NCBI GenBank assembly: GCA_014529385.2
Contig: CM043953.1
Location: 98,208,842 to 98,272,841, forward strand
Origin: Adiantum capillus-veneris
Lineage: Eukaryota > Streptophyta > Polypodiopsida > Polypodiales > Pteridaceae
Direction: 5' to 3'
DNA length: 64,000 bases
Shown: positions 10,074 through 22,347 of the stretch, piece by piece
Numbering within the stretch: the stretch's first letter is position 1
Layout of the letters: every line of letters starts with the position of its first letter
Made by a program: the position numbers and the translations under genes
Notes under the pieces: model-generated
Databases searched by the model: none
Told to the model about the DNA's origin: nothing
Seen by the model: the letters and a program-made list of their open reading frames with translations, nothing else

Positions 10074-11290
10074 CCATGTTTATAACTTTTGTATAGGGAA
10101 ATATTTGTCCATAAAATGATGTAAGGCTCAAAGAGTCTATCAATTTTTTCAACTTAATACCTCCAAGGTTACTTTCACAACATGCACTCACTTTTATGTT
10201 CTTTCTTTGGAGCTAGTAAATGTCCCCACAACAAGAGATGTCATTTGGCATCTTGTGTAAAAGGTTGGTAACATGTTTTAACATGCACCTATTTTGGTGG
10301 TGCTAGTTTTGGTTGTCTCTATACTCAGCATCAAGCACACATGATTTTTTATGCTTTGTAAGCTTATTGATGAAGGTAAAGACTAGTGCCAAGCAAAGAA
10401 AAACATCTAAATATGTATGATTTTTTGTGTGCTCAAAATATAAAATTAAACATTTTCTCTATATAAAATAGAGGCTGAATGGGAGGAGTGCTAGAGCTGT
10501 CATGTTCTAGTCCTTTCAATTACTTCAAGCGATGAAAGTACAATAAGGGTAATTTAAAGATGACCAAGGGTTCATTCTTAACATATTTGTCAAAGACACC
10601 ATATAATCATTATCGCCACTGGGAAATGGAAGAACTGTGAAGAGTGGAGCAGGGCAATTGGTGCCGTGATACTTGACCTACATAGTTAAGGATGTGGGTT
10701 TTGCTCATTTCAAGTGTTGCTATCTGCTCATCTAGTCTTCATGATGATTTTTTGTGGGGTGGCTCCCCTCTCAGCCGATGTATTGCCAATGCACAATTGG
10801 TATCTGGGAGATGTCATGGCTTGATACGAGCATGACTTGAATCTATAATTTTTTGGTTTTCTAATATAATTTTTTCTTATTTTTATTTTTGCATAACTCA
10901 CAAGAGTGAGTCATGTTATATCAAGCAAATAAAAACATTACAAGACTAGCCCTGCTTGCAATCCGAGCCAGGGCATCCACATGACCAGATACAAGAGAGG
11001 GTTCAAAACACACACAAATGACTCAGGCTATCCCTAACTTACTAGCAACATAGTGTTGATGGCCCAATAATATTCACAAGGGTCCTTACTTTTACCAAAT
11101 GAAGCAATCAATTCTTTACTTTCTTACACTATCTTCGAGAAGTGGGCACACAAGAGACCATTCTCAAAGAGTCGACAATTCTTGGCCTTCCATATTTGCT
11201 TAAAGTAGCAAAATCTGACAATTTGCATACACATTAGTAGCTGCATACAGATTAGTAGCACTTGGCTTTTCATCACCCTACTGCCACAAG
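10074..11290. other. 3' flank of ERF gene and intergenic DNA
   Basis: Probable 3' UTR followed by AT-rich sequence. No gene or transposon boundary was recognised before the LINE remnant. Confidence 0.4.
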
Positions 11291-11292
11291 GA

Positions 11293-13087
11293 TTAGGTCG
11301 TTCTTATAGAACCCAATCTTCCAGGTCTTTTGTATCCATTTGCACGTCTTCTATGCCAACCCACATATAGCCGGGCATTCCTTGAAAAGGTGCACAAGGT
11401 CCTCACTAGCCACTTTGCAAAAATCTTCACTCCTGTCGGCATAGCCCACCATAGCACTTTCCAAAGAAAAATCTTCATCGTCAGAGGCCACAGTGTTCTC
11501 CAAATGTTATTAGTAACCACCATCCACCTTGCTTCCAGCCATTGCTTTCCCCAAAGAATGTTAAGGGGATAGAACCAATCTGGCGAGGTCAAGAGACAAT
11601 GGTTAGGTCTTTGGCCTTCCATTTTCACAAAGGTCTATTCTTGGGCCATCGCCAGGCCTTCCATCCGAACACAGACTCACACACCGACATACAATGCCTA
11701 TCCACAATGCTTGTCCAATCCATCCAAGACTCTAATGACCAGGAATCTTTTGATTTTGTTTAGAAGAAATTGGGTAGCGAGGTGGTTGGCATATTTCTAG
11801 CTCCTGTTCTCGTTATCCCACAGATGGCCCAAATGACTAAGCCCTTTATTGTTGACCTTCCTAGCTACCTCTCTCCAGAAAGGGTTAAGCTATATACATC
11901 CCACCTTTGAGAGCCACAGGGACTCTGAATCTCTATTGTACTTACGAACTATCTCACATGTTGTGCCCCCCAATCTTAATCTGGACCATTGGGGGGCAAG
12001 CAGATTGTCGTGACTCTTAAAATTTAGTTTTGACTTGTTAATCAAGTCCTTTGCCATGACGACCCATGTATGGTCCTGCATCATGATTAACAGTCTCCCA
12101 GCTTTCCCATTGCCAAGCCGTCATGTCTTTGGTGTTATTTTTCCATAGGAATCTTTTTATCGGTTTCAAGAAGTCCTTCCAATTGCACTTGGCTAATTTA
12201 AGAAGCGGGTTGGTGAAGGCTATGTAGTACGGGATCAGAAATGAGTTGATCACTTTGACCCTGTCTAGGAAGGGGAGAAACACGTATTTCCATCTTCTCA
12301 TCTTGTTTCTAATCTTGTCCATAACCCATTGGAATCTTTGATTATGAGTCACATTGACCCCTAGCAGTGCACCAAGGTGCCGGAGTACCTTCCCTTTAGA
12401 CACAATCTCTCTAGACCACATAGAGGGATCAAAAAAATTGTTTTCATATAGCAAGATCAATCTAGATTTTTCAATACTGCATTTTGATCCAAAGTCTAGG
12501 GCGAACATTTGAACAATCTCCAAAGCCCTTCGAACAGTTTGTGGACAAGCTTTGAGGAAGAGTAGGGAATCATCTCGTTATAAGAGCTTAGCCAAGAGCT
12601 GGTCCTTGTTCGGCAAGGCCAGCCCTTGGATCTCCCCTCTTGCGGCACTAGCTTCTAGCATGGTTATCAACAGATGCGAGCCTATGGCAAACAACAATGG
12701 GGTGAGTCGGAAACCCTGCTTGATTGATCTTTTGACTTCAAAAGCACCCACAATCCTGTCATTAAAGAGCAGCTCAGAGTGTCTTCTGGCACGGAGACTA
12801 CGAACAAGCTGACACAGTCGAGACCCAAAGCCCAAAGATTTCATGACCTCCTCAATGAAGAATCAAGTTATCCTACCATAAGCTTTATCAAGATCAAGAT
12901 GCAACATGATACATTCTTGATTAGTTAGTGACACATATTTAATGCCAACCATGGCAGTCAAGATGTTATCATATCTCAATCTACCTTTAACGAATTCGTG
13001 TTCATGCGGAGACAACCTGAGGGCACCAGTCTGGGCGATAATCTTGTAAGCCATTGTCATCATGGTTATAGGCTGCCGGTGTTTCAA
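11293..13087 (-). pseudogene. Decayed LINE (L1-like non-LTR) reverse transcriptase
   Basis: Minus-strand pieces in order from 13087 are: an RT segment with RPITM-like start, YKIIAQTGALRL, FVKGRLRYDNILTA and LHLDLDKAYGRI (12863-13087); a piece with IKQGFRLTPLLFAI (12578-12844); a stretch reading RDDSLLFLKACPQ where intact elements have a DDSLLF catalytic motif, with a stop just before it (about 12560); a thumb-like region to 12038; and a zf-RVT-like tail with WRTLWPLTMKIFLWKVLWW (11293-11628). Frameshifts and stops separate all parts. No 5' ORF1, 3' tail or target duplication was identified. It is an old, truncated insertion. Confidence 0.88.
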
Positions 13088-13092
13088 CTAAA

Positions 13093-13338
13093 GTGTGCGC
13101 TTTTATCGCACATGTCGGAGGCTGGGAACTTGCCAAACACTGTGTGCGAGCCACGATGGCTGCAAGCACACAGCTAGACAGTCCTAGCACGCTCAAAGGG
13201 GCAATGATGTTCACTCACTGCTCAATGCTTTCTGTCGTGAAGGATCCTGCACCGCAAAGAAGAAGGAGTCATCGCCGCCACCGCGTTCAACCACCTCGTT
13301 GCCGCCACAATGCTCGATCACACATACACACACTCTTG
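13093..13338 (-). repeat. Truncated LTR of the Athila/Tat-like family
   Basis: The segment shares long homology with the LTRs at 28876-29439 and 37864-38654: the core CACTGTGTGCGAGCCAC, the AGAAGAAGGAG block, and AATGCTCGATC. It lies in the same orientation and begins near the same LTR terminus (TGTGCGC at 13093) but stops at a (CA)n tract near 13338. The outer half of the LTR is missing. Confidence 0.75.
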
Positions 13339-13514
13339 ATGGATGGCACGTAGCTCCTCTTGGCTTAAAGGATCATAGTATATTTTAAATTTACTCCCAT
13401 TGAGGAATCCAATGGTTTCAACTCCATCAAGAGTTTCCACACGAATGGTACCTTGTGGGGTATGTTCTCGTTACGCACTCCATACATAAGGACTTTATCC
13501 CTAACCTTGATCTC
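13318..13514 (-). pseudogene. Integrase C-terminal fragment of a Ty3/gypsy element
   Basis: On the minus strand two frames together give KVLMYGVRNEN (13514 downward) and, after a frameshift, GTIRVETLDGVETIGFLNG followed by SKFKIYYDP and SQEELRAIH (13452 to 13318). This resembles the C-terminal tail of plant gypsy integrases, where a GD-x-VL segment is followed by an NGSRLK-like segment. The frame runs into the truncated LTR at a CA-rich junction, so it looks like a deletion or recombination product. It hints that autonomous relatives of the Athila-like element exist. Confidence 0.6.
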
Positions 13515-13563
13515 TATACACAATGTACCTTTGCAAGCAGTATTTAAGTTTATGAGTATATGG

Positions 13564-13643
13564 TTCTGAAAGATGGGATTTTAAAATTCAAACACACACA
13601 ACATTCTGAAAGATGGGATTTTAAAATTCAAACACACACAACA
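13564..13643. repeat. Two-copy 40-bp tandem duplication
   Basis: The 40-base unit starting TTCTGAAAGATGGG and ending CACACAACA occurs twice head to tail and is identical in both copies. Confidence 0.95.
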
Positions 13644-13762
13644 TTTCCCAGGATACCTTTGGTCGGGTATCCATCATATACTCAGAGAACTTAATACTGG
13701 AATGAGTGCTTAATATTGTTATGTGCATAAGATGAATTGTTTTTATAAAATTTATATGGTGA

Positions 13763-16278
13763 CTAATTCAAGCTTTTTGGATTCCATCTCTCACCCGTTT
13801 GGGATATGGTATAGAAGAGGACATTCCGATCCCACCAATTGGTACCCAATGTATTATTTCTTGTTTCAAAGGGGTGGAATTCCACAAAAAATTGCTTGAT
13901 TTTGAGAAACAAGCTATAATCTCCTATTCTATATTTGTCTTGAACACAGCCTCTGTAAATGACTGGCTCTCTCTACTAATTCTTTCTAGAAAAGAGAAGG
14001 ATAAACTTCTGGAGGCATTTAGTGCCTTCCTAGCCAAATTACCCATTATTGATGCACAAGATAGCTCAGATCTTGATTTTTATTTCACCTCTCTACCCTC
14101 TATTGTGAACAAGTTGTATTTCATCAATAACCTCCCTGCTGTCCCCATAGAAATTAAGCACTCAAAAAAAGTTATCAATCCCCTTCTAGATCTTGACCTT
14201 CTTGAAGAAGAAGAGAAAGAAGCACTTAACTTTTTAACGGATGCAAACAGTCTGTCCCCAAAAAGAGCAGTTTCTAAACTCTTTTCAGAAGTTATCCCAC
14301 TATTACCACCCAGGCAAGTAGAATTGGATGCTATCCGACTTGAACACAAACTATGGGACTATGAAATATTGAACCATCGGGCACCCTTTACAATTTCCTC
14401 TCTAGGGTTGCTTTGTAGCATACCTACGGACATTGTAGAGCAATGCAAAACCCTTGCATTACATACTAAACATATCTTATCACAAGATGTTCTCTTCGAG
14501 CTCAAGCAAGTCAAATTATCCGATGTGGATGGTAAGAAATGTCCAAACTCCGCAATCATTGCTCGCACCAAGGGATTGTCTCTTATGGACAGAGCAAAGG
14601 ATCAAAAAAGGTTTTTGAGAAACTGTTGGAATGCTTATCAACCCTTCCTCAAATGTCAATGCAAAAGAACTGATCCAAATCCAATTGTTCCTCTTCAATC
14701 ATTTGGTTTGACCAATTTTTATGGTACGTATTTCAAAATCTACCAAGATTCTTTCAATTTTCATCAGGATCGGGACATGTGTATGCCTTTATAGCTTGGG
14801 TAGCCTCATTCCCAACAGAATTAAGGCATGCTGTAATCATTTATTATCAGTTTCATTAGTATATCCTAGAAGCAGCTAAAGGGCTGGTACTATATACACC
14901 AGGGACGCCTCTTCTTCAAAAGTTACACAACACACCAGTTTCCAACACAATTGAAACCTTACTCAAACCTCCAAAAGGTAAGGAACAATTAAAGAAGATC
15001 ACACACACACCAAGCAGTATGGCGTCAACAAGCAAGAAACCAAGGCAATTCAGAGGATCGAAAGACTATGGAGATACTCCCAAGGCACTTGAATACTCAA
15101 ATTCTGAAGACCAGGTACACTCACTTAGTATCAGAAATAATGGTTTACTACATCTTGAACGCAATAGTCGGATGCATGGAAGATTTATTCACATATTGTT
15201 TTGCAACAAATATATGGACTTTATCAACCCTAAACTATTTTTTCAAACAATGATTAATGATTTTCACATCAATAATGATCTAGAAAAAATGAGGATATGT
15301 TTTGGTTGGAAATATACCAAAAACCTAAACCATACTCTTTACAAACCAAATTCGGTGTTTGCCCAAGAGTTTGATGAAACACAACCATGTGGGTGCTTAA
15401 CTCATAAAAGGTTCTCTAAATTTTTAGTCAAATTAGAACCCTTCGGTAATCATGTAATCACCACAGACCATAACATAGCTAGGCATAAAATCTTCCAAGA
15501 ATTTATCAGGAAATGTTTAAACCACATTTCACTAGTACTTGTAAACCCTATGGCAATAGTGAGCGAACTTAGCAAAGTATGGAAGACTTTATGTACCATT
15601 TTAGGATGTGAAAACAGTAAAGCTCATTACATTTATATCCGAACTTTGGTTAATGAGACCTTTTCCCATAAATTTCCATATCATAGGCAAAATCAAACTC
15701 CATGGTACAAAAACACAGACTTAATGGATGAAATTCAATACATCTTACAATACTTATTTATTTGCGGACTAGATAAATCAGCACAAACCCCGGTATTCAT
15801 ATGTAAAAAACTCATACAAATGGCAGCAAGAAGAAGATTAGAATCCCTTGAATTCTGTCTTCTCTCTTCCAGTGAAGATGAAATATGTCAAGCCGTAGGC
15901 TCTTATACCCAGGAAATCTGGTTAGAGACACCATTAGAATATTCACTCCCATATCTTATGGGAAATTTTAAAATTCACAAAATGGATTTTAGATGAAATA
16001 CTAATGCACATAACTGTGTATTTACGCCTGCTACAACCATAATCACCAAATTACTAAAAGGGGTAATACAGGGATTTATAGAGTAGACTGAAATCATACA
16101 TAAAAACCTACAAAAATTTTCTGGGACACAAACCAATGATTATTGGATGAGCAATAATCAATATGATTTTTTGATAAACTTACCTAAAAATATTACAAAC
16201 CTATTCGGCGCTTTAAATGTAGCCAGCGTGCGTTTTCTGGGCAACTTGCACCTCGCCGCTTTAGGCTCTGTTAGTTAG
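13763..16278 (+). pseudogene. Long broken reading frame of unknown family
   Basis: Two large frames belong to one decayed coding region. The first is open from 13763 to 14794 with no ATG before the conserved-looking part; the apparent start at 13799 is TTG. Near 14765-14785 coding shifts to the frame of the second part, which continues as HVYAFIAWVASFPTELRHAV with one TAG at 14857, through an ATG at 15019, to a TGA at 15994, and stays protein-like past a TAG at 16084 to 16278. Visible features are an acidic EEEEKEA stretch, a CQCKR pair, a CGC cluster with a later NHVITTDHNI, and GLDKSAQTPVFICKK followed by YDFLINLPKN. That order faintly recalls the N-terminal halves of some uncharacterised RT-like proteins, but I cannot assign a family. 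No palm-domain motif is seen. Confidence 0.55.
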
Positions 16279-17000
16279 ATCCTTAGCAGATACGCCTTTA
16301 AGAGTTTTTGTTAATTTTAGGAGGTATTTGATCCTTTTAAGATTGCAAGGTCAAGTTTGACTACCTTTGCTGTAAAAAGCCTCACTTGTTTGTAGTTTTT
16401 TTAAGCACAACCTGTGTACTGTACATATAAGTATTCATTTTTTGTGTATATTGCATTCATTGAAAAAAACCATTTTAGATTATAACATATTTATCACATG
16501 ATACAGAACTGTTTTATAAATTTGTCCTCTACCAAAACCCAAAATTTATAAAAAATGTTCTAAGCGGGAGGGTTATAAGTTACAAACTGGCACAACTATC
16601 TTTTTAGGCAAATTTGCTAGAGGATCCGATGGTATAAATTGCCAAAAGAAACTTTACTCACCATACTTGAAATTGAGACAGTGTAACAAAACTTGTACAA
16701 CTGTTGTTTTGAAGCCTACAGAACGGTTTCTTGCATGCTTTTGGAGAATTCCAAAACTAAAAAAAGGGTTCGGTTTTCCATGCCATAGCATACAAATAAG
16801 AAGAAACCAAAGGAGGGGTTTTTTTTTCTGCTTTGGAGGCATCCGTTCTGCTATCATTCTTCTGCTAATGAGGTTGTCGCCTGTGTCATGTTTATCAAAT
16901 TAGTATAAGCCTGTTAAAAACCTTGCGTCTTTTTCTCTAATGGTATTATGTAAGCATGTGTTAGTGTGTGGTTGTGTGTGCATAATATCACGGGGTATTG
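16279..17000. other. Non-coding, nothing recognised
   Basis: AT-rich DNA; short frames only on both strands. Confidence 0.4.
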
Positions 17001-17023
17001 ACATATATTGTGTTCCATATATT

Positions 17024-17089
17024 GTGTGTGTGTGTGTGTGTGCGTGCGTGCGACAAATGTGAAATGAATGTCACACACACACACACACT
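17024..17089. repeat. (TG)n and (CA)n microsatellites facing each other
   Basis: A TG run (about 17024-17042) followed some 30 bases later by a CA run (about 17072-17088). The two runs could pair as a hairpin. Confidence 0.85.
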
Positions 17090-17099
17090 TCATTTTGGA

Positions 17100-19446
17100 C
17101 ATTGCTGAGAACCCGCCAATCCCACTTTTTTCACCTGGCTTGGAAGTCGGCTCACCACACCAACCCTCGGTTGCCGCTTCAATTGAATCTCACCGTGCTG
17201 GGTCCCAATTGACCCCTACTTATTGCCTTGTATCCCACCTGGCTCACAACCTTTTCTGCCGAGATTTTCACCAAAACAACACATACACACACACTTGTGA
17301 TTACTGGCCCCACCCCACCTTTGCTGGAAAAAAAAACCAGACTCACTTGGATTCTCGGAATCGCTCCAACTTGCTGCCAAACTAGCTCATTTGCAATTTT
17401 CACGCTCTGCTCTGATTCACAACCGTTGGAAGAGTCTAGCTCACACACACAACCATCCAAAACTCATTGTTTGCTGAGATGCTCACTTTTGGCGCTTCCT
17501 GTAGACCCGTCCCCTATGGTCCTCTTGCCATAAACACACACAATTGAATACATGTGCACACACCCATTTTTTGGTTTGACTGTTCATGTTGACATGGGCA
17601 CACACACTGGATTGCGCTCGCTCTTGCTCATTGATTACTACTTGCTGAAATGACACTGGAGCTAGTCCACCCACCTCAGCCATTCTACCCATTTTTCCTG
17701 CCTATCCGAGCTCACCGAATTATTTTTCTTGCCATGGGTCCATAACCCTTAGCTCTCGCCATGAGAACCTCAGCTTGCCTTGGATGCTTCGGGGCCACAC
17801 TTCAACTGCTCAACCCATTATCTCTTTCCTGAGATTGGTAGTCATGGTGTTGGTCTCCCACTTGCTGATCACACACTCCCCTTCCCTCCCACCAAAGCTC
17901 TCCAAGTCTCCAATGCTCTCTCACATGCCCTGCACACCTCCGCCAAGCAGTAGGTATTAAAAAATAAAAATAAAAGGACAATAGATCACACAAAAAAATA
18001 AAATAAAAAATATAAAGATGGGTTCCCACCCCGTGGCTTCACTTGAAAGGGAGGAATGGCCATGGTGCTTCATTTAGATGCATGGAGTTGAATCAACTTT
18101 TGACCACTCATAGGGGAGTTGACATTTGAGGATCTCTTTCTACGATGACTTTAGACTTGTACATGAGAGAACGAGCTACTTGTCTTGTATACATTCATTG
18201 GTCAATGTCATATTCTTTTTTTAATGTTTTGTATGAAAAAGTGTGCTACAGGAGAGCATGCAGACATTGAGTGTATGTGCATACAGTGCAAGACTGTAAA
18301 AAATTGCATGGAATGCATTAAATTTTTTGAGATTTGCAACTAAGCATTATTTTAGAGCTTGAATTGATTGTAATTCTCATTGCACTAAATGGAAAGCTCT
18401 TTTTGAAATGCATGTGAGTTTCTCTTTTGTGAGAGCTACATTGGGCAATGACTATGAGACATTTTTGCATGAATTGAATTTTCTTTAAAGCACCAAGAAA
18501 TTAGCTTTTTGTGAAAGGACTGATTGGAAGAGCAGGCCAATGATCTATTTGCCTAATAAGAGGCACAAAATTGAATTGTATTGAAAATTTTGGCTATTTC
18601 ACAGCCATTACAATTTTCTCATATGTGCTTTGACTATGTGAACAAATGATATTCAATGCACAAAATCTTGGCTTGTCATTCCAATTATTATGATTAAAAG
18701 TTGTATACATGCTAAATTGACTTTTTTAATATTTTGGAGCTAGTTATTAGCCAACTTTTTGAGAATTTTAAATTGTAAAATTTGGCTTTCAAGAGCCACT
18801 TACTTTCCTAAAAGGTTGTACTGTTTCTAGCTCATAGCTTGATCTAAATTGCCCATTTCATTTGAGCTAGAAATTAATCAAATTTTTATCATACTTGAGA
18901 GGTTTGAACATTGCAATATGTGCTTATGTAGAAGCATTATCTCTCTTAGTTTTGATGTGTATGCATACACTTGCTACTAAAGAGCACCAAGTACATAACC
19001 AAAGGCATTTTTCTTCCTAAGGTTTTTTTCTTTGGGTAATTTGGGTATTTGAGACCCTAGCATTAGAGTTTCAATAATGTTTTTTGTGTGCTTTTTCTTG
19101 GCTTTCAATAAATGGCTTTTGGAGCTTATGCTTCAAGAAGCTTGGCTTCCAAATAAAAGGAATCAAGGGGCCTCTACTAAAGGGGATGCTTTGCTCAAGG
19201 GTGCTCAAAAGAGCACAAATAGGTGAAATCCTTCATGATGATATTGCTCTTTTGTTTATCTATCCATTCTCTATGCTTGGATTAAGTGATTTTGCTTCTA
19301 AGCTATAGTTCTTTCATTTTCAAAAGCTAGGCACACATGAAAGTCTCAACACTTTGCTTTGTAAATATTAAACTCATTTAAAATTTGGCTTTATGTGTGC
19401 TAATCATAGATAATTGACTTTGACCTTAGGTTAATATAGGATCATT
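17100..19446. other. Long non-coding stretch between the orphan ORF region and the chromovirus
   Basis: The left part is C-rich with scattered CACACA tracts. The right part (from about 17950) is AT-rich with A-rich tracts near 17957-18015. I recognised no protein family, RNA gene or transposon terminus. Confidence 0.4.
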
Positions 19447-19451
19447 GCTCA
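19447..19451. other. Target-site duplication GCTCA (left)
   Basis: GCTCA directly before the 5' LTR start equals GCTCA at 28217-28221 directly after the 3' LTR end. Five bases is usual for gypsy integrases. Confidence 0.9.
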
Positions 19452-21059
19452 TGTCATAAAATCTAATATCTAACCAACCCAAATGATTTTCTCATATTAA
19501 ATTGATCACTTAATGTGGGAGAATAAACGGGAACAAGTGTTAAGATATAGATATGTGCTTATAGATCTATCTCAACACGGGGCCAATGGTAAAGGGGCCC
19601 AAAAGGGAGATGGTCTATCAAAGAGCAAGGCTAACCAATGGAGCATAAGACCTTAGGGTTAGATTCATTGAAGACCTCCAATAAATGTGTGTAAAAGTCC
19701 TTTGACCTTAGGTAAGCTAGGGCTGAGCTTGAGGTGGGAACCCGGCCCAAGCACGAGGTGCTTGTCCTGCTTGAGGTGCTTGTCGTGCTTGAGGTGTTTT
19801 TCATGCTTGAGGTGCTTGACTGGCTCCATGCTTGAGGTGCTTGACTTGATGCATGATTAAGGTACTTGAGGTGCCTTGAGAAGCTTGCCTGAGATGCTTG
19901 TGGGAACACCCCCTAGTTCAAGTGCTTTGTCATGCTTGGTGAGTAAGGTGCTTGATCACCTAAAGTCAAAAGCATTCCTACAAGAGGGGGGGAGAGCATT
20001 TTTCCTAGGGGCTAGAGAGAGAACACCCACTCACACACACAAGGGAAGCCCCAACTTGAACAGGCAGCAAGGACACATGTCAGGCCCCTACCCATGTTAC
20101 CTTCATGTGTTGCTTGAAGCCTATTGGCTAAGCTTCAAAGGGGTCCAATGATAAATTACATGAATTATCTAATTGTTTTAGCATTTATCTAGCCCTCTCT
20201 CTCAAAAAGGAAAGGGGGAAACTTGTCTCAAGGCTACCCCTAATGCTTGTAATGCCTCCTGCTCATGATTGGCTAGGCCTGGGAGGGTCCAATGAGCTTC
20301 AAGCATGAGCTACAAGGGGGGGTCGACCCAAGCTAGCTAGGGGCTTGCTTGAGGGGTATACTCACCCACACACACTCACAATCACTCTCATTGTGTGCTA
20401 TGCAAAGTGCAAGAGCTTCCTCTCCAAGCAAGTAGAGGTTGAGAGCCTACACCAACACTCTTGGCTATGGAGTGCAAATCCAACCAAGAGCCATGCTTCA
20501 ATGCTTGAGCTTGTCATCTCCTTCTTCTTCATTACTATGCTATTATGTATGCTAGCAACACGAGTATGATAAGTGAGGAACTAGTTCTTTCTCCTATGAA
20601 ATGTTTCTTCTTCCTCTTCCCTACCCTCATTCCCTGCTAGCTCTCTCCACCTTCAAAGGTGTTTGAGGTCTTGGGACTGAGGCTTGGGACAATTAAAGCT
20701 TTCTTCAAGTTCATGTTATGCTATGATTGTGATGCATGAAGCTTTCCATCTTCATTGCATCACCTAGGTCACAAGGAACACAAAGAATGTATTGTAACAA
20801 GTCTCTCTTAATGGGAGAAATCATAATACAAATGCCTATTGGAGGGGGGACCGGCTCCACATAAATCCGGTCCTCAACTGTTGTCATGTTCTCTAAATTC
20901 TCTCTCTTGCAAAAGTATTGTTCATGCCAAGTTAACTAATTGCTATGATTATGTTTCTACCTTCAATTATGTCTACCCGCTATGCTCACAAAGTTATTTC
21001 TCGAAAGTATTCTCATTAATTCCCGCTATTCTCAAGTTGAATAGGCTAATTCCATTAGA
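19452..21059 (+). repeat. 5' LTR of chromovirus
   Basis: It runs from TGTCATAAAA to ATTAGA. The terminal dinucleotide is GA where the 3' LTR and the left copy have CA, so one terminal base has changed. A degenerate minisatellite with TGCTTGAGGTGCTTG-like units lies at about 19745-19880, and a CACACACTCACA tract near 20367. Confidence 0.95.
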
Positions 21060-21060
21060 T

Positions 21061-21072
21061 TGGTATCAGAGC
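21061..21072 (+). other. Primer binding site, initiator tRNA-Met type
   Basis: TGGTATCAGAGC one base after the 5' LTR, the standard tRNA-iMet complement. Confidence 0.95.
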
Positions 21073-21474
21073 ATTTGGTTTCTCTTTTCTTGCTTAAGAA
21101 GAGAGGTCCTTAAGTAGCCTATAAATGGTTGATGTTGTTAATTATAATAGGGTAAGTGGAACTGGGATCTAATATCGGTTTTGTTAAGCCCACTATGTGG
21201 GGGATGGTGCACACCTCGGGAGCTTTGGACTTAATAATGGAGTCTTTTTAGACTTGCCTACGGCTTTACCATTATTGAGCCATAAGAAGTCCGAAAGGAG
21301 CTAGCCCTTGGCAACTCTGCTATGTTAGACCTACTCCTGTACTCTCTATAATTAACCACTTTGAGCCGTGGGTGTAGATACTTAAGAGCCAATTTTCAAA
21401 GGCTAAGAGGAGTGGCAACTAAGGTTTTGAATTGCCAAAGCATACACTAAGTACATACATAAAATTTTGTTAAC

Positions 21475-22347
21475 ATGGCTGACAATAATCAAGAGAGTAG
21501 AATGAACATTGATAGCTTTGATTTTGCACATGAAGGTGCTAATGATGATGCTCCCATGTTTGTGAATTATCTTGTGACTAGGTTGAAACAAGCTATGGGC
21601 AACCCTACCTTGCAAGCTGAATTTACTCAACAACTTCGTGCCTATGGAATTTCCCTTCCTCTCCAAGAGGAGAGAGATCTTAGGAGGCCTCTTGAAGAGA
21701 CCCCCAAAAGAAGACTCTCTCCCATTCGAGAGGAGGAATCCAAAGAGAAAGAAAGCAATGAAAGTCTAAGTTCTTCTGAAGATGTGGCTCCACGAAGAAG
21801 GCGGTCTAGACGATCGCCTACTCCTCCCAAGAGGAAAAGAGCAACCCATAGTCCTTCTCCTCATCACTCTGAAAGGCAAGAGAGGAAACAAAGGAAGAAA
21901 AGGGCTAGGAAGAGGTCACCCTCTTCTCCTTCTTCTTCACCTTCCTCCTCTTCCGATGAAAGTTATGGCTATTCTCCTAGAGAATACAAGAGGGGAGGAC
22001 ATCGCAAATCATTTCCTGCATGGCGAAGGTCACAAAAGCTAAAGAAGTTCAAGGAGGGAGGAAAGAGTATCTCTTTTCTCACCTACGATGGCACCTTTGG
22101 TGCTACCGACAAAGTCTTGGCCTTCATCCAGCAATTTGACGCGGCCTTTGGGGACGAGGGCTTCACAAAGTCCTCCAAGCTACGTCATGTAGCTATGCAC
22201 TTCCAAAAATCAGCTCGTCAATGGTGGGCTAGCCTTCGTGGCAATGGAGAAGCCCCAAAGACATGGAAAACTCTACGAGTTTCCATCATAAGCAATTTCT
22301 GCCAAGCGATACTAAAGATAAAGTTCTTACCGAATGGCGCGGCTTGA
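21475..22347 (+). pseudogene. gag: gag, 5' part up to frameshift
   Basis: The frame encodes the capsid precursor. The N-terminus is MADNNQESRMNIDSFDF. Residues about 60-190 are strongly charged and rich in Arg-Ser/Pro pairs (RRRRSRRSPTPPKRKR, then Ser runs), an SR-like tract. The capsid-like region follows (SFLTYDGTFGATDKVLAFIQ ... SARQWWASLRG). Near 22290-22305 the homology passes into another frame: the expected continuation KQFLPSDTKDKVLTEW is read in the frame of the next feature, so the last residues here, after about 22300, are out of frame. A one-base change explains the break. Confidence 0.9.

Noticed and set aside
20839-21117. 92-codon frame also found at 548-826 (minus) and 27996-28274
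   Set aside because: It recurs only because the LTR end is repeated; it crosses the LTR boundary and primer site, so it is not a gene.
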